The notes under the pieces were generated by a model. That model saw only the letters and a program-made list of their open reading frames with translations. It ran no database searches and was not told the origin of the DNA. DNA of 5,296 bases from Candidatus Hydrogenedentota bacterium (GTDB taxonomy: Bacteria > Hydrogenedentota > Hydrogenedentia > Hydrogenedentales > CAITNO01), in assembly GCA_022710255.1 (NCBI GenBank), contig JAKLHG010000309.1:1-5296 (forward strand). The letters are read 5' to 3'. Below are positions 1 to 5,296 of the stretch, piece after piece; within the stretch, counting starts at the first letter, position 1, and the number at the start of each line of letters is the position of its first letter. The position numbers and the translations under genes were made by a program.

Positions 1-357
1 CAGGCGGTACCGTTTGCGTATGCTGCACTTGACGGCGCCGGGCAATGCAGCGGATAACGCCTCCCCCCAGGAACAACAATAGTAATCGGCTATCCATTTG
101 CACAATTTCAGCATGGCCCCGTCAAAGACCGGCTCCGCATCAGGCAGGTCGATAATAGGTTTTACAGGGATATCCGGAGGGTCCGCCCCGACCCCGACCA
201 GGAATCCCAATACAACCCGGGACTGGAGCGGTGCCAGAACGCGCATGCCCGGAACGGTCCTTTCCCGCAGGGAGACGGGTACACTGTAGGTAAGGGTGGT
301 ATCAAAGGCGAGAGGCAACGCCACGTCCACATATAATTGCTGCTCTTCCGTCTGCAT
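1..357 (-). CDS. priA: PriA, primosomal protein N' (replication-restart helicase), N-terminal 119 codons, cut by the left edge
   Basis: PriA is a cytoplasmic 3'-to-5' DNA helicase that recognises abandoned replication forks and D-loops and reloads the replicative helicase. The frame opens at ATG 357 and stays open to base 1, giving 119 residues of a protein usually 700-800 long. Only the N-terminal 3'-end-binding domain is visible. Its typical pattern is a strand with an ALPLAFDTTLTYSVP segment (residues 13-27), then PGMRVLAPLQSRVVLGFLVGV (36-56, written here as one family block: PGMRV, then a hydrophobic strand, then GFLVGV), a linker with KPIIDLPDAEPVF (66-78), and a helix LCKWIADYY (85-93) leading to the GEAL and AALP motifs (98-106). 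The helicase motifs and zinc-binding cysteines lie beyond the edge. An in-frame TAA at 375-373 lies upstream, so ATG 357 is the first possible ATG. Its ribosome site is weak (GAGAA about nine bases before). The CC pair at 94-95 replaces the more usual LS-type residues. The identification rests on family resemblance and is firm. Confidence 0.93.
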   Translation of the reverse strand, partial: MQTEEQQLYVDVALPLAFDTTLTYSVPVSLRERTVPGMRVLAPLQSRVVLGFLVGVGADPPDIPVKPIIDLPDAEPVFDGAMLKLCKWIADYYCCSWGEALSAALPGAVKCSIRKRYRL

Positions 358-372
358 GCTGTCTGTTCTCTG

Positions 373-768
373 TTACTCCACGGCGGGTAGTATAGCACAG
401 GCCCGCAATCCGGTCTTGCACACCACGCGTCTGGCCGGCCCGAACACCACCCCCGAATCCCTTCCCGTTTGATAACATCCTCCCATGAGAACCCCATCAT
501 CAGATATGATCCTTGATGGCTCGAAAATAACACCCGTCTTTCCCACAGAAACCAGGCGTTCTTGTTTGCCACTGATACCTGTGCGAACCGGGGCCGGCGG
601 GTGCCGGGACAAGAGGATCCTTACCGCATTCTGAAAAGAAAGCGGGTTCTGTCCTTGGACTTCCTGCTGAACCGCCCGCACAAATAGCAATGAAGGCGAT
701 ACCTGCGTCAGGACATTACCCTCATGCCCTTGAATCTTTTGATCGCGGCTGGAGACGTGCATGAGCAT
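373..768 (-). CDS. Uncharacterised open frame between atpC and priA, doubtful gene
   Basis: This 131-codon frame fills the only gap in the minus-strand gene series and ends 15 bases before the priA start. I do not recognise the product. The predicted protein has no signal peptide or membrane segment. Its second half reads as alternating hydrophobic stretches with glycines (VGKTGVIFEPSRII, VVFGPARRVV) and holds three cysteines. In favour: 77 of 131 codons end in G or C by my count, the strand is the same as its neighbours, and it is open throughout a region with no other gene. Against: ATG 768 and ATG 762 have no ribosome site and would overlap atpC by 47 or 41 bases, and a TTG at 690 has only a weak AGG upstream. 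Other minus-strand frames here are also fairly open, as expected at this base composition, and a likely priA promoter sits inside it. It could be a lineage-specific small gene, a decayed gene, or non-coding spacer. Bases 721-358 otherwise hold nothing I can identify. Confidence 0.3.
   Translation of the reverse strand: MLMHVSSRDQKIQGHEGNVLTQVSPSLLFVRAVQQEVQGQNPLSFQNAVRILLSRHPPAPVRTGISGKQERLVSVGKTGVIFEPSRIISDDGVLMGGCYQTGRDSGVVFGPARRVVCKTGLRACAILPAVE
389..397 (-). promoter_or_regulatory. Putative extended -10 promoter for priA
   Basis: Read on the minus strand, 397-389 is TGCTATACT. This is the extended -10 form TGnTATAAT with one mismatch in the hexamer. No good -35 hexamer lies at the usual 17-base spacing, which is tolerated when the TG extension is present. 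A start of transcription near 382 would leave a leader of about 25 bases before the priA ATG at 357. The site lies inside the 3' end of the uncertain 373-768 frame. It suggests priA has its own transcript, independent of the atp operon. The match is seen directly; activity is inferred. Confidence 0.42.
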
Positions 769-1174
769 GAATACGGGCTATGGCTCGTTTAAGAGCAACC
801 TCAACCCGAAGCTCATCCACCCCGCCTCCGATGGCCTCCCTAATCTGTTGTTCCGCGCGGTCACGCGCATTTACGGCGCGTTCAATATCTATTTCAACAT
901 CCATCTCCATGGTTTCAGTGAGCACCAGGACATGGTCTTTTAAAACCCTCGCTAGTCCGTTGCTTATCGCAAAATCATGTTGCTCTCCATCAGCATTCCA
1001 AACTGATAATACGCCTATACCCAGATTGACCATAAGCGGCGCATGCCCGGGCAATATGGTAATCATGCCCATATCGGTAAACAACGACAGGCGTGTTGCT
1101 TCGGCACGCATAGGAGAGCGGTCCAGCGCGCATATCTCTAATTGCAGTACCTTGGGCGGGGTTTCTTCGGTCAT
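722..1174 (-). CDS. atpC: F-type ATP synthase epsilon subunit
   Basis: Epsilon is part of the rotor of F1F0 ATP synthase: it binds gamma and the c-ring, and its C-terminal helices can inhibit ATP hydrolysis. The 150-residue product is slightly longer than the usual 130-140. Residues 8-90 form the N-terminal beta-sandwich, with the diagnostic ITILPGHAPLMVNLGIGVL (38-56) and the strand FAISNGLARVLKDHVLVL (68-85). Residues 95-138 form the C-terminal helical hairpin. IDIERA at 95-100 matches the I/LDxxRA motif tied to ATP binding in bacterial epsilon subunits. The N-terminal strand region (DRSPMRAEATRLSLFTD, 18-34) is more divergent than usual. The basic tail after residue 140 makes up the extra length. 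ATG 1174 follows the atpD stop by two bases and has no clear Shine-Dalgarno sequence, so translation probably depends on ribosomes that have just finished atpD. It is the last atp gene here. Confidence 0.95.
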   Translation of the reverse strand: MTEETPPKVLQLEICALDRSPMRAEATRLSLFTDMGMITILPGHAPLMVNLGIGVLSVWNADGEQHDFAISNGLARVLKDHVLVLTETMEMDVEIDIERAVNARDRAEQQIREAIGGGVDELRVEVALKRAIARIHAHARLQPRSKDSRA

Positions 1175-1176
1175 GG

Positions 1177-2574
1177 TCAGGCCAATCCCAAAGCACGCGC
1201 TTTTTCCGGCACTTCCTCAACAGTCCCACAATATAGAAAAGCAGGTTCGGGATACTGGTCATAATCACCGGCGAGAAGCGCTTTGAAACTCCTGATGGTG
1301 TCTTCCAGGGCGACATACTTGCCTTCCATGCCCGTGAATTCCTCCGCTACAAAATTGGGCTGTGAAAGAAACCGCTGTATCCTCCGGGCCCGGTTTACGG
1401 TTGTCTTGTCGTCTTCGGACAATTCATCCATGCCCAGAATGGCAATGATATCCTGCAAGTCCCGGTAACGTTGCAGCACGCGCTGCACGTCACGGGCCAC
1501 CCTGTAATGTTCCTCGCCGACATACCGCGCATGGAGGATACGGCTGGTGGAATCAAGCGGGTCCACAGCGGGATAAATGCCCAACTCCACAATCTGGCGC
1601 GACAATACGGTGGTGGCGTCAAGATGGGAAAATGTTGTGGCGGGTGCGGGGTCGGTAAGATCGTCCGCCGGCACATATACCGCCTGAACCGACGTTATGG
1701 AACCTTTCTTGGTGGAGGTTATGCGTTCCTGCAACTCCCCCATTTCAGTGGACAAGGTCGGCTGATATCCCACCGCGCTGGGCATGCGCCCCAGCAAGGC
1801 GGATACTTCCGCGCCGGCCTGAGTGAATCGAAAGATATTATCAATAAACAACAGGACATCCTGGTTGGCCACATCGCGAAAATATTCCGCCACGGTAAGA
1901 CCGGTCAGAGCCACGCGCGAACGCGCGCCCGGCGGTTCCGTCATCTGGCCGAAAACCAGGGCCGCTTTTTCTATGACTCCGGAGTGCTGCATTTCCAGCC
2001 ACAGGTCATTTCCCTCACGGGTGCGCTCTCCCACCCCTGCAAATACCGAATAACCCCCATGCCTGGTAGCTACATTATGGATTAGTTCCATGATCAAGAC
2101 GGTTTTGCCCACACCGGCGCCGCCGAACAGGCCAATCTTTCCTCCACGCGGGTAGGGTGCCAACAGGTCAATAACCTTGATACCGGTTTCAAAAACCTCC
2201 GTCTGGGTATTGATTTCTTTAAACCGCGGCGCTTCACGATGGATAGGCCAGCGCTCCTCCGTATTTATGGGTCCCATCTCATCCACCGGCTCACCAATGA
2301 CATTGATAATCCTGCCCAGCACCTCCTTGCCCACCGGAACGCTGATATACCGCTCCAGATCCGTAACGGGCAATTGCCGGGCCAGACCATCTGTGGAATG
2401 CATGGCTATGGTTCGCACCACATTGTCCCCGAGATGCAACGCCACTTCCAAAATAATGGGGGGACCATCCTCACGCTTGATTTCCAGGGCGGAATATATC
2501 GGCGGCAAATGGCCTGGTTCGAATTTTACATCCACCACAGGACCGATAATCTGGGTTATTTTACCCGCCTTCAT
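1177..2574 (-). CDS. atpD: F-type ATP synthase beta subunit (catalytic)
   Basis: Beta carries the three catalytic sites of F1, making ATP from ADP and phosphate as gamma rotates (EC 7.1.2.2), at the cytoplasmic face of the membrane. From ATG 2574 the product has 465 residues, the normal length. Seen in order: the N-terminal barrel KITQIIGPVVDVKF (5-18), Walker A GGAGVGKT (151-158, with Lys157), GERTREG (182-188) with the catalytic Glu183, Walker B LLFIDN (241-246, Asp245), the family signature PAVDPLDSTS (335-344), and DELSEDD (383-389), the contact loop usually written DELSEED. Nothing essential is missing. Start choice: GTG 2592 (overlapping the atpG stop) and ATG 2586 are in frame upstream. 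ATG 2574 gives the usual family N-terminus, and it alone has GGAG six bases before it. On this reading the gene begins 14 bases after atpG ends. atpC follows after two bases. Confidence 0.98.
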   Translation of the reverse strand: MKAGKITQIIGPVVDVKFEPGHLPPIYSALEIKREDGPPIILEVALHLGDNVVRTIAMHSTDGLARQLPVTDLERYISVPVGKEVLGRIINVIGEPVDEMGPINTEERWPIHREAPRFKEINTQTEVFETGIKVIDLLAPYPRGGKIGLFGGAGVGKTVLIMELIHNVATRHGGYSVFAGVGERTREGNDLWLEMQHSGVIEKAALVFGQMTEPPGARSRVALTGLTVAEYFRDVANQDVLLFIDNIFRFTQAGAEVSALLGRMPSAVGYQPTLSTEMGELQERITSTKKGSITSVQAVYVPADDLTDPAPATTFSHLDATTVLSRQIVELGIYPAVDPLDSTSRILHARYVGEEHYRVARDVQRVLQRYRDLQDIIAILGMDELSEDDKTTVNRARRIQRFLSQPNFVAEEFTGMEGKYVALEDTIRSFKALLAGDYDQYPEPAFLYCGTVEEVPEKARALGLA

Positions 2575-2580
2575 GTTAGT

Positions 2581-2584
2581 CTCC
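2581..2584 (-). promoter_or_regulatory. Ribosome binding site deciding the atpD start
   Basis: GGAG on the minus strand ends six bases before ATG 2574. It lies across the upstream in-frame ATG 2586 (ATGGAG), so a ribosome bound here would initiate at 2574 rather than at 2586 or GTG 2592. The weaker GGAAG upstream could still allow some initiation at 2586. Confidence 0.65.
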
Positions 2585-2588
2585 ATAA

Positions 2589-3443
2589 TCACAGCGCTTC
2601 CGTACCGCTGATTACTTCCACCACTTCCCGGGTAATGGCATCCTGCCGGGCCCGGTTATATTCCAGGGACAAGGTTGCGATGACATCACCGGCGTTGCGG
2701 GTGGCTGAGTCCATGGCGGCCATGCGCGCGCCCTGCTCGCTTGCCGCGGCTTCATGCAGGATGCGATGCATCTGGGCATAAAGATTAGCACGAAGTAACC
2801 GCATTATTACCGCGTTCTTGTCCGGCTCAAAAATCCAGACAGGGGTGGCCTCCGGCACGCGCGCTGGCGCCTCATAAGGCAACATTTTTTCTATGACAAC
2901 AGCCTGGACCGCCGCGTTCTTGTATTCATTATACAGGCACAAGACCTCATCCACCTGACTGTCAAGAAAGGCATTCACAAATTCATCCACAATACGCACG
3001 GCAGCGTTTGCCGAATGCTGTTCAAAAATTCCGGCATGAATATTCTCTACCGGCACCTGGCGCCTGCGAAACAGTTCGGCCCCTTTCCTGCCCACAACGG
3101 TGATGGATACCTGTCTATCCGCAAGCATAAGGCGCATGTTGCGCAAGGTTTCTTGCAGAATGGCGGCATTATAACTGCCGCAAATGCCCCGGTCCGAAGT
3201 TACGACAATCAGGCGGGTGCGATTCCCCGCAATGGAACGCAGCAGCGGATGTGCCTGCCTGTCGTCCTGCGTAATCAGGCCCGGGATTAGTTCGCGCATA
3301 TGGTAAGCATAGGGGCGGGTATTCAGAAGCAGCTCATGAGCCCGGTGCAATTTTGCCGCTGCCACCATTTTCATGGCACGTGTGATTTTTTGCGTACCTT
3401 TTACGCTCTCGATCCGGCGCCGAATTTCCTGGAGACTGGCCAT
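2589..3443 (-). CDS. atpG: F-type ATP synthase gamma subunit (central shaft)
   Basis: Gamma is the central rotor shaft of F1: its N- and C-terminal helices form an antiparallel coiled coil inside the alpha3beta3 ring and drive the catalytic conformational changes. The product has 284 residues, a normal bacterial length. The N-terminal helix holds SLQEIRRRIESVKGTQKIT (3-21) followed by AMKMVAAAKL (23-32), a highly typical block. The Rossmann-like middle domain shows VVTSDRGICGSYNAAIL (80-96) and VVGRKGAELF (116-125). The C-terminal helix has SEQGARMAAMDSATRNAG (235-252), then YNRARQDAIT (262-271) and REVVEVISGTEAL (272-284). This last signature normally ends in GA; here it is GT (Thr281), a conservative departure. 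ATG 3443 shares its first base with the atpA stop (TGATG) and has AAGGA eight bases upstream, so coupling to atpA is likely. atpD starts 14 bases downstream. Confidence 0.97.
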   Translation of the reverse strand: MASLQEIRRRIESVKGTQKITRAMKMVAAAKLHRAHELLLNTRPYAYHMRELIPGLITQDDRQAHPLLRSIAGNRTRLIVVTSDRGICGSYNAAILQETLRNMRLMLADRQVSITVVGRKGAELFRRRQVPVENIHAGIFEQHSANAAVRIVDEFVNAFLDSQVDEVLCLYNEYKNAAVQAVVIEKMLPYEAPARVPEATPVWIFEPDKNAVIMRLLRANLYAQMHRILHEAAASEQGARMAAMDSATRNAGDVIATLSLEYNRARQDAITREVVEVISGTEAL

Positions 3444-4972
3444 CAGGATGTTCCTTCTTCTTTCCCGAACCCCTCTAGGAATGCCGTCAAGGCCTTATCA
3501 ATAGCCTCCCGAAGATCTCCCTCGAACGTTTCATCGGTTGCTATGCGGTGGAGCAACTCAGGGTATTCACTGTCGAAAAAGGCAAACAGATCTTCTTCAA
3601 ACCGGGCCACCACAGAAACGGGGATTTTATCCAGGCAACCAGAAGTCGCCGCATGAATAATCACCACCTGGTACTCCACCGACAAAGGACTATACTGGCG
3701 TTGCTTGAGCACCTCGACCAGTCTTTTACCTCGGTTCAACTGAGCCTGCGTGCTTTTGTCCAGGTCCGTGCCGAACTGGGCGAAGGCTTCCAGCTCGCGA
3801 TATTGTGCCAGGGTCAGCCGCAACGCGCCCGATACTTTCTTCATGGCCCGGGTTTGAGCGGAACCACCCACACGCGACACGCTAATGCCGGGATTGACAG
3901 CCGGACGCACGCCTGAATAAAACAATGAGGATTCCAGGTATATCTGGCCGTCAGTGATGGAGATGACATTAGTCGGAATATAGGCGGATACATCACCGGC
4001 CTGTGTCTCAATAATCGGCAGCGCCGTCAGCGTACCCCCGCCGGATGACGCATTCATTGCCGCAGCCCGTTCCAGCAGGCGGCTATGCAGATAAAAGACA
4101 TCTCCCGGATAGGCTTCCCTGCCCGGAGGCCGTCGCAACAATAATGAAATCTGGCGATAGGCAACCGCGTGTTTTGTCAGGTCGTCATACACCACAAGGG
4201 CATGCTTTCCCGCGTCCCTGAAATATTCCCCCATGGCGCAACCCGCGTAAGGCGCCAAGTATTGCATGGGAGCAGGCTCGGAAGCCGATGCGGTCACCAC
4301 AATGGTGTAGGTCATAGCCCCATGGTCCGTAAGATCCTGAACCACTTGCGCCACCGTGGATTGCTTCTGCCCGATGGCCACATAAATACAAATGACATCT
4401 TTGCCACGCTGGTTAATGATGGTATCCACGGCAATAGCCGTTTTTCCGGTTTGCCTGTCGCCAATGATAAGTTCGCGCTGCCCGCGGCCTATGGGCGTCA
4501 TAGAATCAATGGCCTTGAGCCCAGTCTGCAAGGGTTGGGTAACGGGCAGTCGTTGTACAATACCCGGAGCAATGCGCTCCACCGGGTGGAACTTGTCAGC
4601 ATGGATCGGCCCACTCCCATCCACCGGTTCACCCAAAGCATTTACCACCCGGCCGATCAATCCCTCCCCGACAGGCACGGAAGTAACACGCCAGGTTCGT
4701 TTGACCGTATCTCCCTCACAGATTTTTTCATAGGCGCCAAACAGAATTGCGCCGACATGGTCCTCTTCAAGATTATAAGCCATGCCTCGCACGTTGTTGG
4801 GAAATTCCAGCAGTTCTCCGGCAATCACATCATCCAGCCCGAACACACGGGCGATGCCGTCGCCAGTCTGAATGACGGTGCCAACCTCGGCCACGTCAAT
4901 AGACCATGTAAAATCGCTGATTTGGCGGCGAATTATTTCGGTAATCTCGTCTGCCCGCGGGTTAATCGCCAT
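3443..4972 (-). CDS. atpA: F-type ATP synthase alpha subunit
   Basis: Alpha alternates with beta in the F1 hexamer, binds nucleotide at non-catalytic sites and supplies an arginine to the catalytic site. The product has 509 residues, the usual length. Seen in order: an N-terminal segment RADEITEIIRRQI (6-18) that reaches the delta subunit, the beta-barrel with VGTVIQTGDGIARVFGLD (30-47), Walker A GDRQTGKT (171-178), the QKQSTVAQV helix (202-210), Walker B ALVVYDD (258-264), the family signature PAVNPGISVS (357-366), and the arginine finger in SRVGGSAQT (366-374, Arg367). The C-terminal helical domain is complete (about 380-509). Gln173 in the P-loop is typical of alpha rather than beta. ATG 4972 overlaps the end of atpH by 11 bases and follows GAGGAG at a ten-base spacing. 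Alternative upstream starts are unlikely because the N-terminus aligns with family norms. The stop overlaps atpG by one base. Confidence 0.98.
   Translation of the reverse strand: MAINPRADEITEIIRRQISDFTWSIDVAEVGTVIQTGDGIARVFGLDDVIAGELLEFPNNVRGMAYNLEEDHVGAILFGAYEKICEGDTVKRTWRVTSVPVGEGLIGRVVNALGEPVDGSGPIHADKFHPVERIAPGIVQRLPVTQPLQTGLKAIDSMTPIGRGQRELIIGDRQTGKTAIAVDTIINQRGKDVICIYVAIGQKQSTVAQVVQDLTDHGAMTYTIVVTASASEPAPMQYLAPYAGCAMGEYFRDAGKHALVVYDDLTKHAVAYRQISLLLRRPPGREAYPGDVFYLHSRLLERAAAMNASSGGGTLTALPIIETQAGDVSAYIPTNVISITDGQIYLESSLFYSGVRPAVNPGISVSRVGGSAQTRAMKKVSGALRLTLAQYRELEAFAQFGTDLDKSTQAQLNRGKRLVEVLKQRQYSPLSVEYQVVIIHAATSGCLDKIPVSVVARFEEDLFAFFDSEYPELLHRIATDETFEGDLREAIDKALTAFLEGFGKEEGTS
3452..3456 (-). 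promoter_or_regulatory. Ribosome binding site of atpG
   Basis: AAGGA on the minus strand (within AGAAGGA, 3458-3452) lies eight bases before ATG 3443, inside the last codons of atpA. With the TGATG stop-start overlap, this allows both fresh initiation and reinitiation by ribosomes leaving atpA. Confidence 0.6.
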
Positions 4973-5296
4973 ATACTAACATCTCCTCTGTCAGGAGTTT
5001 TTCCTTTAGTCGTTTCAAGCGGTTCCTATAACTGAAATCAAAAGAAAACCCCTGCATATTGACTATCAATCCACCCAGGATGGCAGGATCGATAATGCAT
5101 TCCATGCGGATGGTACTGCCGGTAAAGTTTTTCAGGCTTTGCTCCATCTTGGCCTTCAACTCCTCCGTCAACGGTATCGTTGTGTAAACGGTCACCTCAA
5201 CCCGGTTGAGCCAGGTATCCACCTGTTCCATATACTGGGAAACAATCACGGGCAGCAGGGAAAAGCGGTTCCTTTTAAGAAGGAGATGGGCCAGCG
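4962..5296 (-). CDS. atpH: F-type ATP synthase delta subunit, C-terminal 110 residues, cut by the right edge
   Basis: Delta joins the top of the alpha3beta3 head to the b-subunit peripheral stalk, holding the stator against rotor torque. The frame is open to the window edge; the first whole codon is at 5294. The visible 110 residues, of a protein usually about 180, begin with LAHLLLKRNRFSLLPVIV. This matches the family helix ending in a LLP-type turn before the C-terminal domain. Next come VTVYTTIPLTEELKAKM (visible residues about 34-50) and the family signature IDPAILGGLIV (about 68-78). The canonical ending with DGS-R-RL is here FDFSYRNRLKRLKEKL, a mild departure. A short internal GTG at 5249 is not the start, because the homologous sequence continues upstream of it. 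The stop at 4962 lies inside atpA. The N-terminal helical domain lies beyond the edge, presumably preceded by atpF. Confidence 0.95.
   Translation of the reverse strand, partial: LAHLLLKRNRFSLLPVIVSQYMEQVDTWLNRVEVTVYTTIPLTEELKAKMEQSLKNFTGSTIRMECIIDPAILGGLIVNMQGFSFDFSYRNRLKRLKEKLLTEEMLVYGD
4983..4988 (-). promoter_or_regulatory. Ribosome binding site of atpA
   Basis: GAGGAG on the minus strand ends ten bases before ATG 4972 and lies within the last codons of atpH. It is the strongest Shine-Dalgarno match in the window, which fits the need for three alpha subunits per single delta. Confidence 0.7.

Noticed and set aside
162..572. A 136-codon minus-strand frame overlapping the priA start.
   Set aside because: Over half of it lies in a different frame within priA, whose own frame matches the PriA family. 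Its composition, rich in Trp, Cys, Arg and Ser, suggests a shadow.
358..721. Possible transcription terminator after atpC.
   Set aside because: Only short inverted repeats were found (for example CCTG-ACG-CAGG just after atpC and CCGG-CACCCG-CCGG further on). Stems are four base pairs and no run of T follows, so no terminator is called.
1471..2085. A 204-codon plus-strand open frame opposite atpD.
   Set aside because: It is antisense to the most conserved part of beta, with no ribosome site or family resemblance; a shadow.
4169..5035. A 288-codon plus-strand open frame opposite atpA.
   Set aside because: It lies entirely antisense to atpA and the end of atpH, resembles no family I know, and is rich in His, Ser and Arg as expected of a reverse-strand shadow of a well-conserved gene.
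1..5296. A novel defence, mobile or CRISPR-like system.
   Set aside because: The window is almost wholly filled by intact atp genes and priA. No direct-repeat array, terminal inverted repeats, integrase, transposase or toxin-antitoxin pair is visible on either strand.

Overview
The window is bacterial chromosomal housekeeping DNA. Every supported gene is on the minus strand, so transcription runs from position 5296 towards position 1. Five genes of the F1 sector of an F-type ATP synthase lie in the standard bacterial order: atpH (delta, C-terminal part only), atpA (alpha), atpG (gamma), atpD (beta) and atpC (epsilon). The N-terminal 119 codons of priA (replication-restart helicase) then run off the left edge.

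Layout in transcription order. atpH enters from the right edge and ends at 4962. atpA (4972-3443) overlaps it by 11 bases. atpG (3443-2589) shares one base with the atpA stop (TGATG). atpD (start chosen at 2574, end 1177) follows 14 bases after atpG. atpC (1174-722) starts 2 bases after the atpD stop. Such tight packing indicates one transcript with translational coupling. Its promoter, and the F0 genes usually found upstream (atpB, atpE, atpF), lie outside the window. The interval 721-358 is the only stretch without a recognised gene. It contains one minus-strand open frame of unknown nature (373-768, overlapping the atpC tail) and, near its end, a good extended -10 sequence placed to transcribe priA. 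I see no convincing terminator between atpC and priA.

Together the five atp genes encode the soluble catalytic head (alpha, beta), the rotor shaft (gamma, epsilon) and the peripheral-stalk connector (delta) that couple ion flow across the membrane to ATP synthesis. All nucleotide-binding and catalytic motifs expected in alpha and beta are intact, so the enzyme looks functional. priA is functionally unrelated.

Organism: a bacterium of moderate GC content (somewhat over half by eye). The gene order and the N-termini of gamma and beta resemble Deltaproteobacteria or Firmicutes, but the sequence does not fix a phylum. I see no mobile element, CRISPR array, tRNA, rRNA or defence system. The only unexplained element is the 373-768 frame. 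I did not find evidence of a novel biological system.
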